A DNA stretch of 64,000 nucleotides from Candidatus Omnitrophota bacterium (GCA_020632495.1 JACKFL010000005.1:1178001-1242000), one strand, 5' to 3'; positions 47,145-55,326 are shown, numbered from the stretch's first letter. Made by a program: numbers and translations. Notes: generated by a model not told the origin, from the sequence alone.

Positions 47145-49028
47145 TTAAGAGATGTTCTTACGGAAAATCAGCGTCGGGCAGCGTTCGCCCAGCGGATACA
47201 CCGGGACGTGCGAGACGGTATGCTCAAAACCGCCGGGATCGCGCGTGAACATCCGCTTGACCTGTTCGGTGTCCACAAAGTGGTACCGGTTCGGACTGTC
47301 CTGGTAAGCGTCGATGGCCTCGAGGTGTTCCAGAGGCCAATTGACGAGCGCGGCCAGATTCTTCCACGGACCTGCATCGCGGTTCAGTTTCTCCCAGATA
47401 TCATGAACGGCGACGCCGGCGGCCGGGTCAGGCTGCATGGCCATGGCCAACCGGAGTTTCAGCAGATTCAGATTGGGAATCTTGCCCTGGACAAGGTCCG
47501 CGGTGATAAAGACGGTATCCTCACGGTTGACCGGCGGCGTGAACAGGCGCACGATGAACAATCCCTCAGGCGCCAGCACACGCTGTAGCTCGCGCACCAG
47601 GGCCTGCTGTCCGTCCGGATAGGAGAGCAGGTGAAATCCGCCGTCGCAAACAACGACATCTTTGGAGCCGTCCTCGAACGGCAATGCGGTCCATTCCCCG
47701 CAGCGGGCGCTGTCTGCCGGGCCGGGCCAGATCGTATCGATCATGATCTGGTTGTGGTCCACGGCCTGCAGCTCGGTGCCGTACGGCCAGGCCAGATCGT
47801 AAAGCTCAGGCGTGACCCCCAAAATCAGCGCGCGGGGGCGCAGCATTTTCTGCAGTTCGGCGGTCACGAAATTAAGATCTTCCTTGGCGGGGCGCAGCGG
47901 CGGTCCGACGAGTCGCCAATTGGCGGCAATCTTGTGCCAGTAACCGGGGTGTCCCGGATTGACCTGCACCGGCGGCGGTGTCGCTGATCGGTCCGGCGCG
48001 GGATATTCCGGCGCGATCGCCGGCATAGACATTCCCGGCGGCCGCGGGATCTGCGTAGACTCGGCTCCGGGCGCGGGAGCATGGGCCGGGGGCGGCGGAG
48101 TCGCGGATGCGACGGTCCCGACCGGCGGCGGGGAAGGCGACGGTGCCCGCCGCGCCGCCAGGGCGGCCGCGGCCCGTTGGATGTCGCCGGGCAGCAGGGA
48201 ATGAATCCCTTCGGCGAGCTTGCGGATACCGGGCATAAATTCTTCCGTGGCGAACGCCCCCAGCGTCGGGGTCGGGTTGACATCGAACAGGACCACTTCG
48301 CCTTTGTTAATCGCGTAATCGAATTTACCGAAGGCGAAGCCTAACTCTTCCCGCCGGCGGCGCAGTTCCTGGGGGACATCTCCCAGTTCCTCACGGCGGA
48401 TAACGTTCGACGATTTAACCACCGGTTCCTTGGCATAACAGATCGAATGGGTCTCGCGGTCGCCGAGAAAAACCCAGGTGCGCAGCGCGTAGAGACCGTC
48501 CTTTTTCTCCGGACGGAACTTTTCGACCACGAATTGCGGATTATCCCACACCTTGCGCGGGACCTTGGAGGTGGCCTTGAGAATGGGATAGGTGTACAGC
48601 GTCTGCGCGCGCATGCGCCACGGCAGCTTGTCATCGAGCCAGCGCTGCCAGCGGCCGCCCAGTGATTGTTGCGCGGCCAGATTGGCCTCTTTGTACCCGC
48701 CGCAATTGTTGTCGGTCTTGATAATCACCCGGCCGCCGAACAGATCAGAGCGTTCAAGGACGTTGGGGCTGATTTGGCTCTTGCGGATATCACCGGTGGA
48801 TGTGTTGACGCTATGAGGGAAGGCGCGGGCAAAGGCCAAATAGTCGAGCGGAATGACGGTGAGATCGACATGGAGAAAGAGGAGGTCGGCGGCAAACCGT
48901 TCAGCAATTCCATTGTGGACGCTGACCGAAAACCCCATTTCCCGCCAGACTTGGCTGATGTGGCGGAGAAAATAGGTTTCCTCCTGAAAGCGGTCTTGTT
49001 CATGTACCAGAATGCCGATGTGCGCCAT
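47145..49028 (-). CDS. ATP-grasp-like domain fused to a methyltransferase
   Basis: 627 residues from the ATG at 49028. The N-terminal 285 residues look like an ATP-grasp ligase: MAHIGILVHEQD, GGRVIIKTDNNCGG (nucleotide-binding lysine region), VEKFRPEKKDGLYALRTWVF and the end motif FGKFDYAINKGEVVLFDVNP. A Pro/Ala-rich disordered linker follows (about 286-360; PPPPAHAPAPGAE). The C-terminal 260 residues are a class I methyltransferase (ALILGVTPELYDLAWP, LQAVDHNQIMIDTIWPG, LPFEDGSKDVVVCDGG, ALVRELQRVLAPEG). Such a fusion could build and then methylate a small peptide or amino-acid-like product. Substrate unknown. The ThuA-like gene follows after 22 bases. Confidence 0.75.
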   Translation of the reverse strand: MAHIGILVHEQDRFQEETYFLRHISQVWREMGFSVSVHNGIAERFAADLLFLHVDLTVIPLDYLAFARAFPHSVNTSTGDIRKSQISPNVLERSDLFGGRVIIKTDNNCGGYKEANLAAQQSLGGRWQRWLDDKLPWRMRAQTLYTYPILKATSKVPRKVWDNPQFVVEKFRPEKKDGLYALRTWVFLGDRETHSICYAKEPVVKSSNVIRREELGDVPQELRRRREELGFAFGKFDYAINKGEVVLFDVNPTPTLGAFATEEFMPGIRKLAEGIHSLLPGDIQRAAAALAARRAPSPSPPPVGTVASATPPPPAHAPAPGAESTQIPRPPGMSMPAIAPEYPAPDRSATPPPVQVNPGHPGYWHKIAANWRLVGPPLRPAKEDLNFVTAELQKMLRPRALILGVTPELYDLAWPYGTELQAVDHNQIMIDTIWPGPADSARCGEWTALPFEDGSKDVVVCDGGFHLLSYPDGQQALVRELQRVLAPEGLFIVRLFTPPVNREDTVFITADLVQGKIPNLNLLKLRLAMAMQPDPAAGVAVHDIWEKLNRDAGPWKNLAALVNWPLEHLEAIDAYQDSPNRYHFVDTEQVKRMFTRDPGGFEHTVSHVPVYPLGERCPTLIFRKNIS

Positions 49029-49144
49029 CTTCTTTTCTCCCAATATAATTCAGGCTTGAGTATACCACAGGAACGGGTCGCAGATAAAAAAAGACCGCGA
49101 AACCTTGCGGGAGACATAATTCGCGAATCCCGGAAAAAAAGCTG

Positions 49145-49173
49145 TTGACAGACCGACCGGTCGGTTGTATACT
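49145..49173 (+). promoter_or_regulatory. tetR promoter with overlapping operator; leaderless start
   Basis: TTGACA (49145-49150), 17 bases, TATACT (49168-49173). The spacer holds the perfect palindrome ACCGACCGGTCGGT (49152-49165), a typical TetR-family operator. The ATG is at 49180, only six bases past the -10 box, so transcription and translation would start together. Confidence 0.8.
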
Positions 49174-49179
49174 TTGGTC

Positions 49180-49776
49180 ATGAGCAAATCAACCATACAA
49201 CGCGGAACGGCCCGGGACAGGATCCTCGCTGCGGCATCCGACCTGTTTTACCGGCAGGGATACAATGCGACCGGTATCCAACAGATCATTGATGAGGCCG
49301 GTGTCTCCAAGGGTACCTTCTACACGCATTTCAAGACCAAGGACGATTTGGGCCTGGCTTATCTCAACCAGCGCAATCATGAAGAGTCCACCGGACTGCG
49401 TCAGATGCTGGCCGAGATCAAGGACCCGTATCAAAGATACCTTAACTTTAACACGATCATGAAGGAATGGATGAAATCGTCCGGTTATCGCGGGTGCGCC
49501 TTTTCTAATATGTCGGCCGAGGTCCCCGACGGGAATAGCCCGATCCGTAAAATGGCCAAGTTTCACTATGAAGGGTTTCGCGCGATTATCCGTGACGTGG
49601 TGGAGGACTTGCTCAAGTCCGATGCCAAGTACAAGGGGCTTAATGTTCAATACGTGGCCGATCAGTACATGATCACACAGGTCGGGGCGCTTTTGAATTC
49701 GGAGATTTATCAGGATGAATGGCCCTACGTACATGCCGAAAAGGCGATCCGCGCGCTCATCGGGGAAAAGGTCTGA
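49180..49776 (+). CDS. TetR-family repressor
   Basis: 198 residues. The N-terminal HTH (about 12-58) is a good TetR match: RDRILAAASDLFYRQGYNAT, GIQQIIDEAGVSKGTFYTHF. The ligand-binding part resembles the TetR_C group with YRGCAFSNMSAEVPDGNSPI. It should bind the palindrome in its own promoter and the related site at 49852, which precedes the 51-residue/OsmC/methyltransferase genes. The signal is probably an electrophile or other small molecule (inference from the regulated genes). A strong terminator follows. Confidence 0.9.
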   Translation: MSKSTIQRGTARDRILAAASDLFYRQGYNATGIQQIIDEAGVSKGTFYTHFKTKDDLGLAYLNQRNHEESTGLRQMLAEIKDPYQRYLNFNTIMKEWMKSSGYRGCAFSNMSAEVPDGNSPIRKMAKFHYEGFRAIIRDVVEDLLKSDAKYKGLNVQYVADQYMITQVGALLNSEIYQDEWPYVHAEKAIRALIGEKV

Positions 49777-49813
49777 GGACCCCTGTGGTAACCGGTCCGG
49801 GAACGGACCGGGC

Positions 49814-49839
49814 GCCCAGCCGAACGCTGGGCTTTTTTT
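49814..49839 (+). terminator. Rho-independent terminator after tetR
   Basis: GCCCAGC, loop CGAAC, GCTGGGC, then seven T residues. It separates the tetR transcript from the downstream genes, which therefore need their own promoter near 49840-49880. Confidence 0.85.
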
Positions 49840-49851
49840 AGGCTTAATAAC

Positions 49852-49869
49852 AGACCGACCAGTCGGTCT
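49852..49869 (+). promoter_or_regulatory. Second TetR operator
   Basis: AGACCGAC-CA-GTCGGTCT, eight-base arms around CA, matching the tetR operator (GACCGACCGGTCGGT) at nearly all positions. It lies 20 bases before the ATG of the 51-residue gene at 49889. AT-rich sequence (TTAATAA) precedes it, but no clear -35/-10 pair is visible. Confidence 0.75.
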
Positions 49870-49888
49870 TTAATCAGGAGAAAGTGAA

Positions 49889-50044
49889 ATGCTGAGACTA
49901 TTTTACCGGCGCCAAAACAAGATCTACCTCGACACCGAGGCCCTGCTGCGCATGGCCCTTGATCATCAAATCGCTTCGGATGAATTAAATTTTATCCTGG
50001 ATTCTCACGCGGGTCTGCGGACGGATCCGCTTGTGGAAGTTTAA
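49889..50044 (+). CDS. 51-residue protein, first gene of the TetR-controlled set
   Basis: ATG at 49889 with AGGAG nine bases upstream; TAA at 50042-50044. It starts MLRLFYRRQNKIYLDTEALL, and the rest is a two-helix amphipathic protein (RMALDHQIASDELNFILDSH). No signal, span or cysteine. It is a real gene by ribosome site, operator position and spacing (23 bases to the OsmC gene). Function unknown. It may be a small partner of the OsmC-like protein or the methyltransferase. Confidence 0.65.
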   Translation: MLRLFYRRQNKIYLDTEALLRMALDHQIASDELNFILDSHAGLRTDPLVEV

Positions 50045-50067
50045 CGATACAAACAAGGAGTGTAAAA

Positions 50068-50628
50068 ATGAAGAGTACCACAGATCAGGAAACCGTGATC
50101 AACGGTGTGAATGTTTCACAACTGGGACAAACCGTGGATGCCGTCAAAGGCGACCCCGGACTCGCCAAATTCCGTTTTCACTGCACTAACCGCTGGATCA
50201 ACGGCGGGCACAATCGTTCGACCATCCAGAGTTTTTACGGTGCCGGCCGGGAACACACCGAGCGGCCGCAATTCGTCATGGACTGTGGTGAACCGCCGGT
50301 CCTGCTGGGCAGTGACGAAGGCGCCAACCCGGTGGAGTACATCCTGAACGCACTGGCGGGCTGTATGACGACGACCATGATCTATCACGCCGCCGCGCGC
50401 GGGATCAAGCTGGAGTCCGTCGAATCGGAATTGCAAGGCGAATTGGACTTACAGGGATTCTTGCAGCTGAAAGACGACATTCGTAAAGGCTATCAGCTGG
50501 TCACAGTAAAGTTTAAGGTCAAATCGGACGCGTCCGCGGAACAACTTGAGGAGCTGGCCCGGAATTCGCCGGTGTTTGACATCGTCACTAATCCGGTTCC
50601 GGTCAACGTTCACGTGGAAAAGATATAA
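50068..50628 (+). CDS. OsmC-like protein lacking the second catalytic cysteine
   Basis: 186 residues with the OsmC fold: PPVLLGSDEGANPVEYILNA, LAGCMTTTMIYHAAARGI (C99), then VTVKFKVKSDASAEQLEELA. OsmC/Ohr hydroperoxide reductases use two cysteines. Here the second, normally at the start of the C(P/R)xSP segment, is replaced (ELARNSPVFDIVTNP), so a thiol peroxidase cycle with two protein cysteines is unlikely. It is probably an OsmC relative with another role in detoxification. AAGGAG upstream; under the TetR operator at 49852. Confidence 0.82.
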   Translation: MKSTTDQETVINGVNVSQLGQTVDAVKGDPGLAKFRFHCTNRWINGGHNRSTIQSFYGAGREHTERPQFVMDCGEPPVLLGSDEGANPVEYILNALAGCMTTTMIYHAAARGIKLESVESELQGELDLQGFLQLKDDIRKGYQLVTVKFKVKSDASAEQLEELARNSPVFDIVTNPVPVNVHVEKI

Positions 50629-50665
50629 ACCAGAAACGATAAATCAACGAGGAGGAAACAAAACT

Positions 50666-51745
50666 ATGTGTTCAAACTGCAACCTGCAACTAGATGCAAC
50701 GCAATCCGATGCCTTTGCCGAAAGACTGGTGGGAATCCTCAACGACGGCGCCCTGGGACTGATGATTTCCCTCGGTTACCGTACCCGCCTGTTCGATGTG
50801 ATGGAAACCCTGGAGCCGTCGACCAGTCAGCAGATCGCCGACGCGTCCCGGTTGAATGAGCGTTACGTGCGCGAATGGCTCGGGGCCATGGTGACGGGAA
50901 AGATCGTGATGTACGATCCCGCGACCGGAACCTACCGGCTGCCGACGGAACACGCCGCCTGGCTGACTCGTCGCAACGCGCCGAACAATGTGGCCGTCAC
51001 GGCGCAATGGCTCACCATGATCGGACAGGTGGAGGACCGGATCGTCGAGAGTTTTGAGAACGGGGGCGGTTTGCAGTACAAGGAATACAACCGTTTCAAC
51101 GAGGTGATGGCGGATGAGAGCTATCAAACCGTGGTTACGCCGCTAGTCGAGAACCTGCTGCCGCTGGTGCCCGGACTGATCGAGAAGTTGGAACGGGGGA
51201 TCAGCGTGCTCGATGTCGGCTGCGGCCGGGGCAAGGCCATGCTCGCTCTGGCCGAGCGGTTTCCGAACAGCCGCTTCACCGGATACGACTTTTTGGAAGA
51301 TCCCGTCCGCGCCGCCGAAGACGAGGCTGCCGCGCGGGGGTTGAGCAACATCGCCTTTATGGCCAGGGACGCGGCCGCTATCGACGAAACGGAACGGTAC
51401 GATGCGGTCTTCACCTTCGATTCCGTTCATGATCAGGCGGACCCGGCCCGTATGCTGAAGAATATTTTTAAGGCGCTTAAACCCGACGGCACGTACTTCT
51501 GTCAGGATATAGCCGGCTCCAGTCAACTGCAGAATAATATCGACCATCCGGTGGCGACCTTGTTGTACGCTATCTCCACCACGCATTGCATGAGCGTATC
51601 GCTGGCGCAGAACGGTGCCGGGCTGGGCACGATGTGGGGAAAGGAATTGGCGACTAAAATGTTTGAAGAAGCCGGATTCTCCTCTGTCGAGTGCAAGGAA
51701 CTGGAGCACGATTTTATCAACTACTATTACATCGTCCGAAAATAA
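50666..51745 (+). CDS. SAM-dependent methyltransferase with N-terminal winged helix
   Basis: 359 residues from the ATG at 50666 with AGGAGG upstream. A winged-helix-like N-terminal region (about 20-95; STSQQIADASRLNERYVREW) leads to a class I methyltransferase domain: VLDVGCGRGKAMLALAERFP, GYDFLEDPVRAAEDEA, FTFDSVHDQADPARMLKN and LKPDGTYFCQDIAGSS. The start MCSNCN has two cysteines. The layout resembles Rv2258c-type methyltransferases. It is co-transcribed with the OsmC-like gene under TetR control, so its substrate is likely a compound sensed by TetR (inference). Confidence 0.85.
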   Translation: MCSNCNLQLDATQSDAFAERLVGILNDGALGLMISLGYRTRLFDVMETLEPSTSQQIADASRLNERYVREWLGAMVTGKIVMYDPATGTYRLPTEHAAWLTRRNAPNNVAVTAQWLTMIGQVEDRIVESFENGGGLQYKEYNRFNEVMADESYQTVVTPLVENLLPLVPGLIEKLERGISVLDVGCGRGKAMLALAERFPNSRFTGYDFLEDPVRAAEDEAAARGLSNIAFMARDAAAIDETERYDAVFTFDSVHDQADPARMLKNIFKALKPDGTYFCQDIAGSSQLQNNIDHPVATLLYAISTTHCMSVSLAQNGAGLGTMWGKELATKMFEEAGFSSVECKELEHDFINYYYIVRK

Positions 51746-51746
51746 A

Positions 51747-51811
51747 AAAAGGGACGGACTCCAATCTCTCCGGTAATCGCCGGATGCTGGAAATTGGAGC
51801 CCGTCCCTTTT
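51747..51811. repeat. REP-like hairpin AAAAGGGACGG...CCGTCCCTTTT
   Basis: AAAAGGGACGGACTCCAAT at the left is complemented at the right by ATTGGAGCCCGTCCCTTTT, with one mismatch. A small inner CCGG...CCGG stem lies in the loop. It fills the gap between convergent genes and, with A- and T-runs at its ends, can terminate transcription from both sides. The GGGAC start relates it to the repeats at 960 and 6008. Confidence 0.75.
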
Positions 51812-51821
51812 ATATCGCTTT

Positions 51822-52418
51822 CTACCAGATGGGGACTTTTTTCCCGCCGCGCTTGAGGATCCTCACCTGTTTTTGCCAAAAACGCAGTCCGGTGCGCAGA
51901 TCGGTCACGATCAATTCGATATAATACTCCACCTGCTTTTTGCGGTTGTCGTAATGCACCACGCGCTCAAAGATCTTGCCGGAGACACTGAGGTCCGGTC
52001 CGATGAGCTGGCCCTTGGCCTGCACGGTGCCTTGGTCGAATTCGTCTGAGTCGCGCAGTTTGCGCGCTTCGTTGATCATGCTGTCTCCGGTCGTCCCGAT
52101 CGATGAGGTAAAATCGACGACATTGCTGCGCAGCAGTTCTTCCTCGATGGAGGCCAGCAGCTGGCGCGTATCGATGCGCTGGGTGGTGTCGTTGACCACC
52201 TGACCGGTGGTGACCACATATTTGCCACCGCCGGGTTTGCGGATTTTACCCTCGGTCAACAGCGACTGGGTCATCTCGCGGATGGCAATGTCAAAGTCGC
52301 GATAATCCAGCGACAACACGACCTTGCCGGTATCGTTATCGGGGTCCACGTAAACCGTCTTGGGCGCGCAGCCGGCGACGAGTACGGTCAGGGTTAAGAA
52401 AAGCATCAACTTGTTCAT
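51822..52418 (-). CDS. lpoB: LpoB-like outer-membrane lipoprotein
   Basis: 198 residues from the ATG at 52418 (AAGGAGAG upstream). Lipobox LTVLVAGC. The mature domain follows the LpoB/PBP-activator pattern: DYRDFDIAIREMTQSLLT, KYVVTTGQVVNDTTQRIDTR, SNVVDFTSSIGTTGDSM, SGKIFERVVHYDNRKKQVEY and the end LRTGLRFWQKQVRILK. LpoB stimulates PBP1b in E. coli; whether a bifunctional PBP partner exists here cannot be seen. It lies 28 bases downstream of the COG3014 lipoprotein gene, a common pairing. Confidence 0.8.
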   Translation of the reverse strand: MNKLMLFLTLTVLVAGCAPKTVYVDPDNDTGKVVLSLDYRDFDIAIREMTQSLLTEGKIRKPGGGKYVVTTGQVVNDTTQRIDTRQLLASIEEELLRSNVVDFTSSIGTTGDSMINEARKLRDSDEFDQGTVQAKGQLIGPDLSVSGKIFERVVHYDNRKKQVEYYIELIVTDLRTGLRFWQKQVRILKRGGKKVPIW

Positions 52419-52446
52419 GGTTCTCTCCTTCAGGCCTGGGCCTGTC

Positions 52447-53823
52447 TCAGAATTTAATAAGGTCAATCGCCGGGTAAACCCCTTTGGCGACCGAACGGAT
52501 GTATATTATCACATTCCGGCAGTCGTCCGGAATATTAATAGGGAAGCGGGTGCCGCCGGCCGGCTGCACGACCACTTTGCGGTCGTGGGGCATGCGCAGA
52601 TGCGCCAGCTGAAAATCGGTGGGCAGTGCCGACCACATCCGCAGGTCCGCGCGCGTGGTAGCGGCCTGATAGATGCCGGCGATGATCCCGCCGCCGGTGC
52701 CGTAGCGTTCCCGCATTTCATATTGAAAATAAGTCTTCAGTGCGGCGCGTGCCACTTCACGGGCGGTGATCGCGCTGAGTTCCTTTTTAAAATCTGTATA
52801 AATCACCGCGTCCATGTCGGCGATTGATTCGGTGGACACCGGAGATCCCGAATCGGACTCGACGGTGACAAAGGGATAGGCCTCGCGGCCGGGCAACAGT
52901 TCGGGAAAGGCGGCGCCCACATAGTAAACCGGCGCGGCCTCGATGAGGATCGGCAGGTCGATGCGCACCTCGGCGCGGCGCGGGGCCAGTCCGTTTTCAA
53001 AGATGACCCACACCTCCCCGGATGGGGCGATGCCGCGGTCGGCGCGTTTGAAGTCATCCGCGACCACGGGATGCCGGCCGCTCATCGCATAGGCTTCCTT
53101 TAATATGTCGACGGCCTTGTCGCGGTCCCCGCTCAGCCAGAAATACAGCCCGGCTATATATGTGGTGAACGGATTGACGAAATCGGCATAGACGGCGAGG
53201 GAGTCAAGGTTACGGTACTTGTCATTGAGGGCGCGGTCGAGACGTCCGCTGTTCAGCGAACGGTCGACCATACGGTACTGTCCGTAGCGGGCTTCTTCCG
53301 CCGCGATGGTTTGCCGCAGCTCTTCGGTCTGGCGGGCAAAGATTTGCTTGGCATCACTCTGGCGTTGCAGGGCCCGGTTGAACTCGACGCGCGCGTTGGC
53401 GCGGTCGCCCAGTACGGCAAAGTTCAGCGCCTTGTAGGTATTGACCATGATACGGTCGTAGCTGCGGCCGGTATACGGCAGGGCCGTGTCGTTGATCAGC
53501 AATCCGCCCGTGGTCTGGACGGACCGGCCGGCCCACAGCTGTTGGTCGTAATGGGCAAAGGCCTGCTCGGCGCGGTCGAATGCGGAGTTACTGGCTTCAT
53601 AACGTTGCAGGATGCGGTCCATGGCCCCGGTTTGCAGGACCCACAGCAGTTCGCGGGGGGAGGGATTGGCGCCGGCGTTGGTGCCCGCGATCTCCCGGGC
53701 GCGCTCGGTGTCCCCGGCCGCCAGTGCGGCGTCAAAGGTCTGCAACGGCACGCGGACGGTGGCGCAGCCGGCGGCGGTCGACAGCAGGAGTATCAGCGGG
53801 ATGTGATAACGGCGTATTTTCAT
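52447..53823 (-). CDS. COG3014-family TPR-like lipoprotein
   Basis: 458 residues; lipobox LLLLSTAAGC. The N-terminal two thirds are helical repeats (ALAAGDTERAREIAGTNAGA, ALNFAVLGDRANARVEFNRA, GLYFWLSGDRDKAVDILKEA). The C-terminal third is a beta-rich domain with VWVIFENGLAPRRAEVRIDL and RMWSALPTDFQLAHLRMP. This matches the COG3014 lipoproteins usually found beside LpoB genes. It is probably a periplasmic-side outer-membrane lipoprotein of the cell-wall synthesis machinery (inference from gene pairing). Confidence 0.75.
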   Translation of the reverse strand: MKIRRYHIPLILLLSTAAGCATVRVPLQTFDAALAAGDTERAREIAGTNAGANPSPRELLWVLQTGAMDRILQRYEASNSAFDRAEQAFAHYDQQLWAGRSVQTTGGLLINDTALPYTGRSYDRIMVNTYKALNFAVLGDRANARVEFNRALQRQSDAKQIFARQTEELRQTIAAEEARYGQYRMVDRSLNSGRLDRALNDKYRNLDSLAVYADFVNPFTTYIAGLYFWLSGDRDKAVDILKEAYAMSGRHPVVADDFKRADRGIAPSGEVWVIFENGLAPRRAEVRIDLPILIEAAPVYYVGAAFPELLPGREAYPFVTVESDSGSPVSTESIADMDAVIYTDFKKELSAITAREVARAALKTYFQYEMRERYGTGGGIIAGIYQAATTRADLRMWSALPTDFQLAHLRMPHDRKVVVQPAGGTRFPINIPDDCRNVIIYIRSVAKGVYPAIDLIKF

Positions 53824-53991
53824 ACAGCGAGTAATCTAGCATGGAAATCCATGGGGGGCTAGCATTTAGTGAAGACGACCCCCCGGAGGCTTTTGCTTTG
53901 GACATCTGGGCCCGCGGGAAAGTTCCCTGCTTTGCCCGCCGCACTCTCCGTGCGGGAGCCTGCTGTGGACTGAGAGTCCCGAAAATAGGGT

Positions 53992-54019
53992 TTGCCAAAC
54001 AACAGAATTCTGTTAAAAT
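53992..54019 (+). promoter_or_regulatory. Extended -10 promoter of the DUF481 gene, behind a GC-rich structured stretch
   Basis: TTGCCA (53992-53997), 16 bases, TGtTAAAAT (-10 at 54014-54019); leader about 40 bases. Upstream, 53855-53985 contains several GC hairpins (GGGGGGC...GCCCCCC-like, CCGCAC-TCTCC-GTGCGG) but no gene. Confidence 0.5.
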
Positions 54020-54066
54020 CGGAGCTTTATCAACGTTAAACCCGCTCAACAAACGGACTTTGCCCT

Positions 54067-55149
54067 ATGAAAAACGCCACTACCATCACATTCCGAACTC
54101 TATTTACCGCAGCGGTTATCAGCTGTCTCCTGACCGCCGCCCGTCCGGCCCCGGCCGCCGCCGACCAGGTCTTCCTGCAGAACGGCAGCATCATCAACGG
54201 CCACATCAAAACCTTTAGCGGCGATACCCTTGAGGTCGAAACCAATTTCGCCGGGACCCTCCAAATCAAGGCCGACAAGATCAAAGGTCTGGCCACGGAC
54301 ATGCCGATGACTGCCCGCATGGACAACGGCGACACCTTCGTGGCCCAGCTGGCCTATGACGAGGACGATGGCCAGCGCCTGAGCAACAGCAGTCTGGGGA
54401 CGATCAAGCTCGCCGCCTCCGAAATCAAGGCGGTTTGGCCGAAGAACCAGCCCGACCCGGAAGCCCCGGCCGCGGCCCGTACCGCGGATGACGTTTGGTC
54501 CGCCAAGGCCACGCTCGGTTTGTCCGCGTCCGAAGGCAATACCGACAAGACCAATCTCAACGGTAAATTTACCACGACCCGCAAGACCGATTTCGACCGG
54601 CTTAACCTCGGTGTCCAGGGCCGCTACGCTACCGACGAAGGTGAAGAAACCGAGAACGAGATCATCGCCACAGGGAAGCTCGAACGGGATTTCTCCGATC
54701 ACTTATTCGCCTTCGGATCTCTCAAGCTCGAACGCGACAAATTCGAAGACCTCGACCTGCGCAGCAACGTGACCGTCGGTCTCGGGTACTTTGTCATCAA
54801 GGAAGAAGGGCATGAGTTCAAACCGCGGCTCGGTTTCGGTTATGAAGTTTCAGCCTTCCAATCCTCCCCCAACGAAGAAAGTTTTGTGCTTTCCGCGGGT
54901 TGGGATTACAAGCTTGATGTCTGGCAGGATTTGACCTTTACCCATGCCTTTACCTATCTGCCGGTTTTGGAAGAGCCCACGGATGAGTACCGGCTTGAGA
55001 GCGAGGCCGTGTTCTCTTACCCGTTTGCGGGGGGCACGGGCTGGAATCTCGATTTCAGCATCCGTCACCAGTACGACAATTCCCCGGCGGCGAACGTCGA
55101 CCGGCTGGACACCTACTATACATTGGGATTGACGCGCGAATTCAAATAG
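54067..55149 (+). CDS. DUF481 outer-membrane protein
   Basis: 360 residues with a signal peptide (LLTAARPAPAAA-DQ). Residues about 32-140 are an Sm-like/beta domain (VFLQNGSIINGHIKTFSGDT, LGTIKLAASEIKAVWP). The rest is the DUF481 beta-barrel (LGLSASEGNTDKTNLNGKF, FGSLKLERDKFEDLDLRSNV, VGLGYFVIKEEGHEF, GFGYEVSAFQSS). It is likely an outer-membrane protein of salt- or envelope-stress type; function not established. The chain ends TREFK rather than with an aromatic residue. A strong hairpin follows the stop. Confidence 0.8.
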   Translation: MKNATTITFRTLFTAAVISCLLTAARPAPAAADQVFLQNGSIINGHIKTFSGDTLEVETNFAGTLQIKADKIKGLATDMPMTARMDNGDTFVAQLAYDEDDGQRLSNSSLGTIKLAASEIKAVWPKNQPDPEAPAAARTADDVWSAKATLGLSASEGNTDKTNLNGKFTTTRKTDFDRLNLGVQGRYATDEGEETENEIIATGKLERDFSDHLFAFGSLKLERDKFEDLDLRSNVTVGLGYFVIKEEGHEFKPRLGFGYEVSAFQSSPNEESFVLSAGWDYKLDVWQDLTFTHAFTYLPVLEEPTDEYRLESEAVFSYPFAGGTGWNLDFSIRHQYDNSPAANVDRLDTYYTLGLTREFK

Positions 55150-55156
55150 CCGCGTG

Positions 55157-55198
55157 TCGCGTCCGTCATCCGAACAGGTTTACGGGTGACGGACGCGA
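55157..55198. terminator. Strong hairpin after the DUF481 gene, no T-run
   Basis: TCGCGTCCGTCATCCG (55157-55172) pairs with CGGGTGACGGACGCGA (55183-55198) with one mismatch and a 10-base loop. It lies 8 bases after the stop. Lacking a T-run, it is a weak intrinsic terminator or a 3' stabilising hairpin. Confidence 0.45.
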
Positions 55199-55288
55199 AC
55201 CGTTGTCATCCGGCCGCCGATAACGTCTGTCGATTCCCGCCCCGCGCCGGTGCTTCGCAATATCACCCTGCCATCTCCAGAAAAACTT

Positions 55289-55317
55289 TGGACACCCCGG
55301 CATTTTTGTCATAAAGT
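55289..55317 (+). promoter_or_regulatory. Promoter just upstream of the holin-like gene
   Basis: TGGACA (55289-55294), 17 bases, TAAAGT (55312-55317), with the ATG at 55327. The leader would be about three bases. Confidence 0.45.
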
Positions 55318-55326
55318 AGTGAAGGT

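Noticed and set aside
53841..54218. 125-codon frame upstream of the DUF481 gene
   Set aside because: It runs through hairpins and the promoter and overlaps the DUF481 signal peptide out of frame; composition is not protein-like.
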